A DNA stretch of 64,000 nt. It comes from Puniceibacterium confluentis (GTDB taxonomy: Bacteria; Pseudomonadota; Alphaproteobacteria; Rhodobacterales; Rhodobacteraceae). Every line of letters starts with the position of its first letter. Position 1 is the stretch's first letter. The notes beneath the pieces were generated by a model. That model made no database searches. It worked only from the letters and a program-made list of their open reading frames with translations, and was not told the origin of the DNA. The position numbers and the translations under genes were made by a program. Location of the stretch: the NCBI RefSeq assembly GCF_007923445.1, contig NZ_VOJI01000001.1:310001-374000 (forward strand), read 5' to 3'. Shown here piece by piece: positions 52,860-61,950 of this stretch.

Positions 52860-53483
52860 ATGATCGAGACCTTACTGGCCATGGACCCCTTCAGCCTGCT
52901 GGCCTTTGCCGGCGCGGGGATCCTGCTCAACCTGACACCCGGGGTGGATGTGATGTTCGCAATGGCCTGCGGTGCGCAGGGGGGGAGCCGGGCAGGCATT
53001 GCGGCTGCGGCGGGCATCGCCATGGGGTCGGTTTTTCACATCGCCCTGACGGTGCTGGGTGTGGCGGCGGCGCTGCAAGCCATGCCGCAGGCCCTGACAA
53101 TCCTGCGCTGGGGCGGCGCGGCCTATCTTCTCTGGCTCGCCCTGAGCGCCTGGACTGCCACCGCCGGAGAGCGCCGCGTCACCGGCGTGCACAGTCTGCG
53201 ACGGGCCTTTGCGCGCGGAATGCTGACCAACGTGCTCAATCCGAAGGTGGGATTGTTCATCCTCGCCTTTCTGCCGCAGTTCACCGATCCCGCCCTGGGG
53301 CCGGTGGCTCCGCAGATGATGACCCTTGGCGCGATCTTCGTGACCACGGGACTGGTGATCACCGGCGCCTACGGGGCGCTGGCGGGGTTTTTTGGCGCCG
53401 CGCTGCGCACCCGGGCAAGGCTGATGAACCGCCTGAGCGCCGTGGTTTTCGGCGGGCTCGCCGTGCGTCTGGTTCTGGAATGA
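52860..53483 (+). CDS. LysE/RhtB family amino-acid exporter, second copy
   Basis: A 207-aa membrane protein with six predicted helices. The family signatures are L-N-L-T-P-G-V-D-V-M near residue 28 and V-L-N-P-K-V-G-L-F-I-L-A-F-L-P-Q-F in the middle. It differs clearly from the first LysE copy, so it is not a recent duplicate. Its stop overlaps an ATG in the next gene's leader (ATGA). The context suggests export of an amino acid formed by the downstream oxidoreductases, as inference. Confidence 0.9.
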   Translation: MIETLLAMDPFSLLAFAGAGILLNLTPGVDVMFAMACGAQGGSRAGIAAAAGIAMGSVFHIALTVLGVAAALQAMPQALTILRWGGAAYLLWLALSAWTATAGERRVTGVHSLRRAFARGMLTNVLNPKVGLFILAFLPQFTDPALGPVAPQMMTLGAIFVTTGLVITGAYGALAGFFGAALRTRARLMNRLSAVVFGGLAVRLVLE

Positions 53484-53494
53484 GGGAGAGAGAC

Positions 53495-55954
53495 ATGAAC
53501 GATTTTCCGACACAGGCCCGGGTGGTCATCATCGGTGGCGGTGCGGTCGGGGCATCCTGCGCCTATCACATCGCCAGAACCGGCTGGGATGTGGTCCTGC
53601 TGGAAAAGAATGAGCTGACGGCGGGCAGCACCTGGCACGCGGCGGGAAACTGTCCGTCCTTCAGCACTTCCTGGGCCGTGATGAACATGCAGCGCTATTC
53701 GCTGGGCCTGTTTGCCGGGCTGGCAGAGCAGGTCGACTACCCGATGAACTATCACGTCACCGGGTCGATCCGTCTGGCGCATGACAAGAACCGCATGATG
53801 GAATTCGAGCGCGCAAGAGCCATGGGGCAGCATCAGGGGCTGGCGATCGAGATGATGTCGGTGGCGGACATGAAGAACGCCTATCCGTTTCTGGAAACCC
53901 ACGATCTCGCGGGGGGGCTGTGGGATCCGGACGATGGCGACATCGACCCGGCGCAGCTGACGCAGGCGCTGGCCAAGGGCGCGCGGCTGGCCGGGGCCCG
54001 GATCGAACGTTTCTGCCCGGCCACCGGGGTCAGCCGCCAGGGCGGCGAATGGATCGTGCACACCCACAAGGGAGACATCCGCTGCGAAAAGGTGGTCAAC
54101 GCCGCCGGATATTATGCGCAGCGGGTCGGCGAGTGGTTTCGGCCGTTCGGCGGGCGCACCGTTCCGATGACGGTGATGTCGCACCAGTACTTCCTGACCG
54201 AAGAGATTCCCGAACTCGAAGCCTGGACAAAGGCGCATGGTCGCAAGGTGCCGCTGCTGCGGGACGTCGACAGTTCGTATTACCTGCGGCAGGACAAGCA
54301 CGGTCTGAACCTCGGACCGTATGAGCGCAACTGCCGGGCACACTGGACCACACCGGACGACCCGATGCCCGACGACTTTTCCTTCCAGCTCTATCCCGAC
54401 GATCTGGACCGCCTGGAGTGGTACATCGAGGATGCGATGGCACGGGTGCCGATCCTGGGAACGGCGGGCGTGGGGCGCGTCATCAACGGTCCGATTCCCT
54501 ATGCCCCCGACGGGCTGCCGTTGCTCGGGCCGATGCCGGGGGTGCCGAATGCCTATGAGGCCTGCGTGTTCACCTTTGGCATCACCCAGTCAGGCGGGGC
54601 CGGCAAGGTGCTCGCCGAATGGGTGACCGAAGGCCAGACCGAATGGGACATGTGGGCGGTCGATCCGCGCCGCTACTCGGATTACACGGACCAGGATTAC
54701 TGCGACAGGAAGGCGGTCGAAACCTACGGGCACGAGTATGCGATGCACTTTCCCTGGCACAGCTGGCCCGCAGGGCGGGACAAGAAGCTGTCGCCGGCGC
54801 ATGAGCGGGTGATCGAACTGGGCGGCGTGATGGGGGCCTACAACGGTTGGGAACGTGCCAACTGGTTTGCCCGGCCAGGCGATGACACCTCGGAGGATTC
54901 GACCCGGACCTGGCACCGGGCCGGCCCCTGGCAGCAGCGCATTCGCGAGGAATGCGCGGCCGTGCGCGATACGGCCGGCCTGCTCGATCTGCCGGGATTT
55001 TCCCGCTACCGTCTTCAGGGTGACGGCGCGGCGGAATTCCTGCGCGGCCTCTGCAGCGGCAGCCTGCCCGCGGTCGGCCGCATCGGGCTGCTGTATTTTG
55101 CCGACGAACGCGGGCGCATCGTGACCGAAATGTCGGCCATGCGTCTGGACGAGGATTTCTTCTTTCTCATCACTGCTGCCGTCGCGCAGTGGCACGATCT
55201 CGAATGGTTGCAGCGCCACCGGCCCGAGAATGCCGCCTTTGCCCTGACTGACGTGACCCGGGACTTTTCCTGTCAGATCCTCACGGGACCAAGATCACGC
55301 GAGATCCTGGCCAGTGTGACCGATGCCGACCTCAGCCTGCCCTGGCTCAGCCACCAGTCGGCGCAGCTGAACGGCATCTGGGTGCAACTGGTGCGGGTCA
55401 GCTTTGCCGGTGAACTCGGTTGGGAAATCCACGCGAAAACGGCCGACAGCGCAGCGATCCATGACATGCTGATGCAGGCCGGTGCGCCGCACGGGCTGAA
55501 ACCCTTCGGCATGTTCGCCCTGAATTCCCTGCGCATCGAAAAGGCATACCGCGCCTGGAAGGCGGATCTGTCGACCGACTACACCCTGCTGGAGGCCGGG
55601 CTTGACCGCTTCGTCAAGCTCGACAAACCGCAGGACTTTCCCGGAAAGGCCGCATTGCAGGCGGAACAGGCTGCTCGCCCGACAAAACGTTTTGTCACCC
55701 TCATTGTTGACGCCGAAGACTGCGACGCGCCCTACATGTCCTCTATCTGGCATGACGGCAGGGTGGTGGGGGAAACCACCAGCGGCGCCTGGGGCTACCG
55801 GGTGAACGCTTCGGTTGCACTCGGGATGTTGCGCGCCGATCTCGCCACCCCGGGCACCGAAGTCGCGGTCGAAATCTATGGACGGTTGCGCCGGGCCATC
55901 GTGCAGCCGGACGGCCCGCTCTGGGATCCGGAAAATTCCAGGCTGCGCGCCTGA
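53495..55954 (+). CDS. FAD-dependent oxidoreductase fused to GcvT, first copy (dimethylglycine dehydrogenase-like)
   Basis: An 819-aa fusion. The N-terminal DAO-type flavoprotein domain (about 1-400) has the dinucleotide loop I-I-G-G-G-A-V-G-A-S and the motif A-G-S-T-W-H-A-A-G, whose His is the covalent FAD site in mammalian dimethylglycine and sarcosine dehydrogenases. The C-terminal part (about 430-815) is a GcvT-type aminomethyltransferase domain (G-E-L-G-W-E-I-H, R-I-E-K-A-Y-R), which passes the methyl as methylene-tetrahydrofolate. The ATG at 53495 follows GAGGGAGAG. It would demethylate an N-methyl amine; the exact substrate is not determined by motifs. Confidence 0.85.
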   Translation: MNDFPTQARVVIIGGGAVGASCAYHIARTGWDVVLLEKNELTAGSTWHAAGNCPSFSTSWAVMNMQRYSLGLFAGLAEQVDYPMNYHVTGSIRLAHDKNRMMEFERARAMGQHQGLAIEMMSVADMKNAYPFLETHDLAGGLWDPDDGDIDPAQLTQALAKGARLAGARIERFCPATGVSRQGGEWIVHTHKGDIRCEKVVNAAGYYAQRVGEWFRPFGGRTVPMTVMSHQYFLTEEIPELEAWTKAHGRKVPLLRDVDSSYYLRQDKHGLNLGPYERNCRAHWTTPDDPMPDDFSFQLYPDDLDRLEWYIEDAMARVPILGTAGVGRVINGPIPYAPDGLPLLGPMPGVPNAYEACVFTFGITQSGGAGKVLAEWVTEGQTEWDMWAVDPRRYSDYTDQDYCDRKAVETYGHEYAMHFPWHSWPAGRDKKLSPAHERVIELGGVMGAYNGWERANWFARPGDDTSEDSTRTWHRAGPWQQRIREECAAVRDTAGLLDLPGFSRYRLQGDGAAEFLRGLCSGSLPAVGRIGLLYFADERGRIVTEMSAMRLDEDFFFLITAAVAQWHDLEWLQRHRPENAAFALTDVTRDFSCQILTGPRSREILASVTDADLSLPWLSHQSAQLNGIWVQLVRVSFAGELGWEIHAKTADSAAIHDMLMQAGAPHGLKPFGMFALNSLRIEKAYRAWKADLSTDYTLLEAGLDRFVKLDKPQDFPGKAALQAEQAARPTKRFVTLIVDAEDCDAPYMSSIWHDGRVVGETTSGAWGYRVNASVALGMLRADLATPGTEVAVEIYGRLRRAIVQPDGPLWDPENSRLRA

Positions 55955-56057
55955 TGCCGGACCTGTTCGACACACCGCGGACCGGCAGCACGCCGACCTG
56001 CACCACCGCAGCGGCCAGGACCGCCACACCGCAACCTCACAGCGCAGGGACAAAGTC

Positions 56058-56951
56058 ATGAGCACGATCACCTTGATGGACGGCGGCATGGGACAGGAAC
56101 TGATCCACCGCTCGGGGCGGGAGCCGACGCCGCTCTGGGCGACACAAGTGATGGCGGATACCCCGGATCTGGTCGGCAGCGTGCACGACGATTTCTTTGC
56201 CGCCGGGGCGCGCATGGCCAAGGCCAACAGCTATGCCGTACACCGCGACCGGCTGGTCGGCACCGGGCTTGAGGACCGCTTCGAAGATCTGCTGCGCACC
56301 TCGGTGACACAGGCGACGGCCGCCCGCGACCGCGCCGGCGGCGGTCGCGTCGCCGGATGCCTCGGCCCGCTGCGCGCCAGCTACCGCCCCGACCTGCACC
56401 CGCCGGCGCAGGAGGCGGTTCCGCTCTATGCCGAAGTGGCCCGCCTGCTTGCCCCGGGCTGCGACCTCATGGCCTGTGAAACCGTCGCCTCGCTCGACCA
56501 CGCCCGCAGCGTGCTCGGCGGCGCACGAGCCGCGGGCCTGCCGGTCTGGCTCTCGTTCACGGTGATGGACAGTGACGGCACCCGCCTGCGATCCGGCGAG
56601 CCGCTCGTCGCGGCGCTGGACATTGCGGCAGACGGCGTCGAGGCGCTTCTGGTGAACTGTTCCGCACCCGAGGCGGTCCCGGCAGCGCTTGGTATCCTTT
56701 CGGCCGACGGCCTGCCCTTTGGCGCCTATGCCAATGGGTTCACCGCCATCACGCCGGATTTTCTCAAGGACAAGCCCACCGTCGACAGCCTCTCCGCCCG
56801 CCACGATCTTACCCCCGAGGCCTATGCCAGACATGCACTGCACTGGGCCGATCTTGGCGCCACCCTGATCGGTGGCTGCTGCGAAGTCGGCCCGGCGCAT
56901 ATTGCGGCCACGTCCCGTGCCCTGACAGCCGCAGGTCACACCCTGACATGA
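56058..56951 (+). CDS. Homocysteine S-methyltransferase family protein
   Basis: A 297-aa zinc-dependent methyltransferase. The three zinc cysteines are Cys201 (V-N-C-S) and Cys274-Cys275 (G-G-C-C-E). The N-terminus M-D-G-G-M-G-Q-E-L matches the family barrel. Members use betaine, S-methylmethionine or dimethylsulfonio compounds as donor to make methionine. The position between two dimethylglycine-dehydrogenase-like genes suggests a betaine-type donor. AGGGAC precedes the ATG. Confidence 0.87.
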   Translation: MSTITLMDGGMGQELIHRSGREPTPLWATQVMADTPDLVGSVHDDFFAAGARMAKANSYAVHRDRLVGTGLEDRFEDLLRTSVTQATAARDRAGGGRVAGCLGPLRASYRPDLHPPAQEAVPLYAEVARLLAPGCDLMACETVASLDHARSVLGGARAAGLPVWLSFTVMDSDGTRLRSGEPLVAALDIAADGVEALLVNCSAPEAVPAALGILSADGLPFGAYANGFTAITPDFLKDKPTVDSLSARHDLTPEAYARHALHWADLGATLIGGCCEVGPAHIAATSRALTAAGHTLT

Positions 56952-57062
56952 CCACCCCATGCCCACTGATTCTCCGGGGCCTGAATATCCCGCCCCCGAA
57001 CCGGTCGGGCGCGTCGGCGCCCGAAACCGAAATCCTGCAAACCCTGCGATGAAAGGCTCGCC

Positions 57063-59510
57063 ATGACCCTCCCGACCCAGGCCCGCGTCGTAATCATCGG
57101 CGGTGGCATCATCGGCTGCTCCGTCGCCTATCACCTGACCAAGCTGGGCTGGAGCGATGTCGTCCTGCTGGAACGCAAACAGCTCACTTCGGGCACCACC
57201 TGGCACGCCGCGGGTCTGATCGCGCAGCTGCGCGCCACGGCGAACATGACCCGGCTGGCCAGGTATTCCCAGGAACTCTACGGCGCGCTCGAAACCGAAA
57301 CCGGCGTCGCCACTGGATTCAGGCGGGTCGGGTCGATCACCGTCGCGCTGACGGCGGACCGGCACGAGGAGTTGCGGCGCTCGGCAGCGATGGCGCGCGC
57401 CTTCGGTGTCGAGATCGACGAGATCGGCACCGCGGAGATCGCCGCCAAATATCCGCATCTCAACACCGAAGGCGTTCAGGGGGGCGTCTACCTGCCCAAG
57501 GACGGCCAGGGCGACCCGGGCAACATCGCCCTGGCGCTGGCCAAAGGCGCGCGGATGCGCGGGGCGGTGATCGCCGAGCGTACCAAGGCCATCGGCGTCA
57601 CCCGCGCGGGGCGCAGGCTGAATGCTGTCAGGTACCGGACCGAGACCGGAGACACTGGCCAGATCAGTTGCGAACATGTCGTCAATTGTGCCGGCATGTG
57701 GGGGCACGAGGTGGGCCGGATGCTGGGGGTGAACGTCCCGTTGCAGGCGTGCGAGCACTTTTACATCGTCTCGGAACCGATCCCCGGGCTCTCGGCGCTG
57801 CCGGTCCTGCGGGTGCCGGATGAATGCGCCTATTACAAGGAGGACGCGGGCAAGCTGATGCTCGGGGCCTTCGAACCGTTTGCCAAACCCTGGGCAATGG
57901 CAGGCATCCCGCAGGATTTCGAATTCGATCAGCTGCCGGAAGATTTCGACCATTTCGAACCGATCCTGGAACAGGCGGTGGCCCGGATGCCGATTCTGGC
58001 CGAGGCCGGCATTCACACCTTCTTCAACGGTCCCGAAAGCTTTACCCCCGACGATGCCTACCATCTGGGCCGCGCCCCCGAGATGGAAAATGTCTGGGTC
58101 GCGGCCGGCTTCAACTCGATCGGCATCCAGTCGGCGGGGGGCGCGGGCATGGCGCTAGCGCAGTGGATGGAAGCCGGGGAACGACCGTTTGACCTCGGTG
58201 ATGTCGACATCGCGCGCATGCAGCCGTTTCAGGGCAACCGCCGGTACCTCGCCGCGCGGGCAACCGAGACGCTGGGCCTGCTTTACGCCGACCATTTCCC
58301 GTTCCGCCAGAAGGCGACGGCCCGCGGCATCCGCCGCTCGCCCTTTCATACCCAGCTTGCCGATCGCGGTGCGGTCTTTGGTGAACTGGCAGGCTGGGAG
58401 CGGGCCAACTGGTTCGCGGCACCGGGGCAGGCGGCGGAATATGCCTACAGCTGGAAGCGGCAGAGCTTTTTTGCCAACGTGGCCGCCGAACACCGGGCCC
58501 TGCGCACCGGGGTCGGCATGTATGACATGTCCTCTTTCGGCAAGCTGCGGGTCGAGGGGCCGGACGCCGAGGGTTTTCTCAACCGGATCTGCGGCAACGA
58601 CATGGCGGTGCCGGTGGGGCGGATCGTCTACACCCAGTTCCTGAACGCCGCAGGCGGAATCGAGGCGGACGTGACCGTCACCCGGCTGTCCGAGACGGTG
58701 TTTCTGGTGGTGACGCCGGCGGCCACCCGGCTGGCTGACGAAACCTGGCTGCGCCGCCATCTCGGCGATGCCCGCGTGGTGATCACCGATGTGACCGCGG
58801 GCGAAGCCGTGCTGGCCCTGATGGGGCCATCGGCGCGTGCGGTGTTGCAGGCTGCCTCTCCGGCAGAGTTCTCGAACGCGGTGAATCCGTTCGGCACCGC
58901 CCAGGAGATCGAGATCGGCATGGGGCTGGCCCGGGCGCACCGGGTGTCCTACGTCGGCGAACTGGGCTGGGAGATCTATGTCGGCACCGACATGGCGGCC
59001 CATGTGTTCGAGACGTTGATGGCGGCCGGGCAGGCACAGGGGCTGACCCTTTGCGGGCTGCATGCGATGGACTGCGCCCGGACGGAAAAGGCGTTCCGGC
59101 ATTTTGGCCATGACATCACCTGCGAGGATCACGTGCTCGAAGCCGGTCTGGGCTTTGCGGTGAAGACCGGCAAGGGGTGTGATTTCATCGGCCGCGAGGC
59201 GGTGCTGCGCAAGCGCGAGGCGGGGCTGTCGCGGCGGCTGCTGCAGTTCCGGCTGTCGGATCCGGAACCGCTGCTCTACCACAACGAGCCGATCCTGCGC
59301 GACGGCAGGATCGTCGGCCACGTGAGCTCCGGCGCCTACGGCCACAGCCTGGGCGGGGCGGTCGGCCTGGGCTATGTGCCCTGCGCGGGCGAGGATCCCG
59401 CTGCGGTTCTGGACAGCCGTTACGAGATCGACGTGGCGGGGGTCAGGGTCGCGGCCGACGTGTCGGCGCGGCCGATGTACGACCCCGACGGGGCGCGGGT
59501 CAAAGTGTGA
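57063..59510 (+). CDS. FAD-dependent oxidoreductase fused to GcvT, second copy (dimethylglycine/sarcosine dehydrogenase-like)
   Basis: An 815-aa fusion with the same layout as the gene at 53495: I-I-G-G-G-I-I-G-C-S FAD loop, S-G-T-T-W-H-A-A-G-L flavin motif and a C-terminal GcvT domain (G-E-L-G-W-E-I-Y, C-A-R-T-E-K-A-F-R). The N-terminal region L-I-A-Q-L-R-A-T-A-N-M-T is closer to the usual dimethylglycine/sarcosine dehydrogenase pattern than that of the first copy. The two are diverged paralogues, so they probably act on different methylated substrates or steps. The gene ends the cluster. Confidence 0.88.
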   Translation: MTLPTQARVVIIGGGIIGCSVAYHLTKLGWSDVVLLERKQLTSGTTWHAAGLIAQLRATANMTRLARYSQELYGALETETGVATGFRRVGSITVALTADRHEELRRSAAMARAFGVEIDEIGTAEIAAKYPHLNTEGVQGGVYLPKDGQGDPGNIALALAKGARMRGAVIAERTKAIGVTRAGRRLNAVRYRTETGDTGQISCEHVVNCAGMWGHEVGRMLGVNVPLQACEHFYIVSEPIPGLSALPVLRVPDECAYYKEDAGKLMLGAFEPFAKPWAMAGIPQDFEFDQLPEDFDHFEPILEQAVARMPILAEAGIHTFFNGPESFTPDDAYHLGRAPEMENVWVAAGFNSIGIQSAGGAGMALAQWMEAGERPFDLGDVDIARMQPFQGNRRYLAARATETLGLLYADHFPFRQKATARGIRRSPFHTQLADRGAVFGELAGWERANWFAAPGQAAEYAYSWKRQSFFANVAAEHRALRTGVGMYDMSSFGKLRVEGPDAEGFLNRICGNDMAVPVGRIVYTQFLNAAGGIEADVTVTRLSETVFLVVTPAATRLADETWLRRHLGDARVVITDVTAGEAVLALMGPSARAVLQAASPAEFSNAVNPFGTAQEIEIGMGLARAHRVSYVGELGWEIYVGTDMAAHVFETLMAAGQAQGLTLCGLHAMDCARTEKAFRHFGHDITCEDHVLEAGLGFAVKTGKGCDFIGREAVLRKREAGLSRRLLQFRLSDPEPLLYHNEPILRDGRIVGHVSSGAYGHSLGGAVGLGYVPCAGEDPAAVLDSRYEIDVAGVRVAADVSARPMYDPDGARVKV

Positions 59511-59562
59511 TGCCGGGCGTCGGGTGCTTGCGGGTTGGCGCTGCTTTTGTCATGGGGGGCGG

Positions 59563-60210
59563 ATGATGACAGAATATGCCCCGCCCACAGACCCGATCGA
59601 GATCCTGCACGAGGATCAGGCCCTGCTTGTGGTGAACAAGCCCGCCGGTCTGTTGTCGGTGCCGGGCAAGGGCGACGGGTTGAGCGACTGCCTGATCGCC
59701 CGGTTGGAACTGGCCTTTCCGCAGGTGCTTCTGGTGCACCGTCTGGACCGGGACACCTCCGGTGTGATGGTGTTTGCCCTGACGCCGCATGCGCAACGGC
59801 ACCTTGGCCTGCAGTTCGAAAAGCGCATGGTGAAAAAGACCTATCTGGCCCGGGTTCAAGGGCGTCTGCAGCCGAAGACCGGGCAGGTGGACCTGCCGCT
59901 GCGCGTCGACTGGCCGAACAGGCCGCTGCAAAAGGTCGATCACGAAGACGGACGAGCGGCGCTGACCGAATGGCGGGTGATGCAGGCCTCCGAGGAGGAA
60001 AGCCGGGTTCAGCTGATGCCGCATACTGGCCGCAGTCACCAACTGCGGGTGCATATGCTGGCGCTGGGCCATCCGATCCTGGGCGATCCGTTGTACATGC
60101 CGGAACGTGCGGCCGAATATCCCCGCCTGATGCTGCACGCCCAGGAGTTGCGGCTGCGCCACCCCGAAGGCGGGGCGGGGGTCAAGTTTCGCCTGCCCGC
60201 GCCGTTCTGA
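59563..60210 (+). CDS. RluA-family pseudouridine synthase
   Basis: A 215-aa enzyme that isomerises uridine in rRNA or tRNA. The catalytic Asp is in V-H-R-L-D-R-D-T-S-G. V-N-K-P-A-G-L-L-S-V-P-G and the C-terminal H-T-G-R-S-H-Q-L-R-V-H-M follow. No S4 domain is fused, which fits the short RluA rather than RluC/RluD type. GGGGGGCGG precedes two adjacent ATG codons at 59563 and 59566; either may be used. Confidence 0.92.
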   Translation: MMTEYAPPTDPIEILHEDQALLVVNKPAGLLSVPGKGDGLSDCLIARLELAFPQVLLVHRLDRDTSGVMVFALTPHAQRHLGLQFEKRMVKKTYLARVQGRLQPKTGQVDLPLRVDWPNRPLQKVDHEDGRAALTEWRVMQASEEESRVQLMPHTGRSHQLRVHMLALGHPILGDPLYMPERAAEYPRLMLHAQELRLRHPEGGAGVKFRLPAPF

Positions 60211-60239
60211 ACCGGAAGGCTGGCGCGACCGGCGGTTAC

Positions 60240-60259
60240 TTTTGAGTATTTGAAAAGAG
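60240..60259 (+). repeat. Short intergenic motif, copy 2 (TTGAGTATTT-type)
   Basis: TTTTGAGTATTT followed by a GAAAAGAGCAG purine tract, 30 bases past the pseudouridine synthase stop. It matches the element at 19869-19888 with a two-base gap. Both copies are intergenic. Confidence 0.4.
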
Positions 60260-60301
60260 CAGAATTGCAGGGGCTGCGGCATCGCCGATGCGCGGGGCCG
60301 G

Positions 60302-60336
60302 GGCTAGAGGGGTGACACTTTGTACCCCCTCTAGCC
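60302..60336. terminator. Strong hairpin between converging rluA-type and aldehyde dehydrogenase genes
   Basis: A perfect eleven-base stem (GGCTAGAGGGG at 60302-60312 with its complement at 60326-60336) with a 13-base loop. It lies 21 bases from the aldehyde dehydrogenase stop. No T run follows on either strand, so a bidirectional terminator is only probable. Confidence 0.45.
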
Positions 60337-60357
60337 GGTGCATTCGGTGCGCTGCGG

Positions 60358-61797
60358 TTATTCGGCGGCCCAGCCCGAGACCGCCTTGACCTCGAGGAAG
60401 TCGGCGATGCCCCAGTGGCCGCCTTCGCGGCCGTTGCCGGACTGTTTCATGCCGCCAAACGGCGAACCTGCGGAGCGGGATTTGCCGTTCATCTGCACCA
60501 TTCCCGAACGCAGTTGGCGCGCCAGCCTGTTGCGTCGTGCGCCATCCTGGGTCTGGACGTAGTTGGTCAGCCCGTAGGGGGTGTCATTGGCGATCCGGAC
60601 GGCGTCTTCCTCGGTGTCGAACTTCATGATCGACAGCACCGGACCAAAGATTTCCTCGCGGGCAATGGTCATGTCGGGGGTCACGTCGGCAAACACCGTC
60701 GGGCGGACGAAAAAGCCGCGGTTGAGGCCTTCTGGGCGCCCCGGGCCGCCAGCCACGAGGCGGGCGCCTTCGTCGATGCCTTTCTGGATCAGATCCTGGA
60801 TCTTGCCCCATTGCACCGCGTTGACCACCGGGCCGATGTGGCGGCCTTCCTCGTCGGCGGGGGCGACCCTGGTGGCCTCGGCGAACTCGGTCGCCTCTTG
60901 CACCGCGCGGTCGTAGACCGATGCCTCGACCATCATCCGCGAGGGGGCGTTGCAGGATTGGCCGGTGTTTTCCATCATGTGGATCACCCCGCGTTTCACC
61001 GCCTTTGCGTCGGCATCGGCGAAGATCAGATTCGCGCCCTTGCCGCCCAGTTCCAGATGCACGCGTTTCAGCGTGTCGGCGGCGGCTTTCGAGATCAGTT
61101 TGCCCGCGCGGGTCGAGCCGGTAAAGCTGACCATGTCGACATCGGGGTGGGCGGAGAGCTGGGAGCCGACGCCGGCGCCGTCACCGTTCACCAGGTTGAA
61201 GACGCCCGGCGGGAAGTCGGCGGCGTCTACCATCTCGGCAAAGAGCAGGGCGCTGAGCGGCGATTCCTCGCTGGGTTTCAGCACCATTGTACAGCCTGCC
61301 ACCGCGGCGGCGCCGACCTTGAGCGTGACCTGGTTCATCGGCCAGTTCCACGGGGTGATCAGCGCCGCGACGCCGACGGCCTCGTGGATGATTCGGTCTT
61401 CGGGCGCATGGTCGTTCAGCGGCGCCTCGAAGTCGAAGGCTCTGGCGGCGTCGATGAAGTTCTTCAGGTGCCAGGAGCCGGCGCCGGTTTGCCCCGAGCG
61501 GGCGAGGTCGATCGGCGCGCCCATTTCCAGGCTGATCGCCTGCGCCATCTCTTCGGCGCGCGCCTCGTAGACTGCGAGCAGCCGTTCGACGCAGGCGATC
61601 CGCTGTGCCGGAGGGGTGGCCATCCAGCCGGGCAGGGCGGCCTTGGCGGCGGCGACGGCGGCGTCGGTATCCGCCTGGCCGCCGAGGGCGATCACGGCGC
61701 AGGGTTCCTCGGTCGACGGATTGATCACCTGGCAATCGGTGCCCTCGCGCGCATCGACCCAGGACCCGTTGATATAGAACTGACGTTTCTCGATCAT
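60358..61797 (-). CDS. Aldehyde dehydrogenase family protein
   Basis: A 479-aa NAD(P)-dependent enzyme oxidising an aldehyde to a carboxylate. Catalytic Cys282 is in N-T-G-Q-S-C-N-A-P and the general base Glu249 in L-E-L-G-G-K. T-P-W-N-W-P and F-T-G-S-T-R, which bind the nicotinamide cofactor, are present. The ATG at 61797 follows GGGAGAATCAGG. Substrate cannot be read from motifs; no alcohol dehydrogenase is adjacent. It is a single gene divergent from the peroxiredoxin. Confidence 0.93.
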   Translation of the reverse strand: MIEKRQFYINGSWVDAREGTDCQVINPSTEEPCAVIALGGQADTDAAVAAAKAALPGWMATPPAQRIACVERLLAVYEARAEEMAQAISLEMGAPIDLARSGQTGAGSWHLKNFIDAARAFDFEAPLNDHAPEDRIIHEAVGVAALITPWNWPMNQVTLKVGAAAVAGCTMVLKPSEESPLSALLFAEMVDAADFPPGVFNLVNGDGAGVGSQLSAHPDVDMVSFTGSTRAGKLISKAAADTLKRVHLELGGKGANLIFADADAKAVKRGVIHMMENTGQSCNAPSRMMVEASVYDRAVQEATEFAEATRVAPADEEGRHIGPVVNAVQWGKIQDLIQKGIDEGARLVAGGPGRPEGLNRGFFVRPTVFADVTPDMTIAREEIFGPVLSIMKFDTEEDAVRIANDTPYGLTNYVQTQDGARRNRLARQLRSGMVQMNGKSRSAGSPFGGMKQSGNGREGGHWGIADFLEVKAVSGWAAE

Positions 61798-61950
61798 CCT
61801 GATTCTCCCGTATCTGGACCTGTCCCCGGCCGGTGGCGCGGGAATTTGATCATATATTGGCACCGCACCCCATGGCCCGCAAGGGGGATGCAAAGCCCGC
61901 ACCGAGGGCGTATGTTGATGGCAACCGCAACCAAACATGGAGGACTGGTC

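Noticed and set aside
56037-58064. A 675-codon minus-strand frame over the methyltransferase and second FAD-GcvT gene
   Set aside because: It is antisense to two genes with clear motifs and ribosome sites.
60415-61950. Long plus-strand extension upstream of the peroxiredoxin, antisense to the aldehyde dehydrogenase
   Set aside because: The peroxiredoxin has its own ribosome site and family N-terminus at 61951; the extension is the reverse complement of aldehyde dehydrogenase codons.
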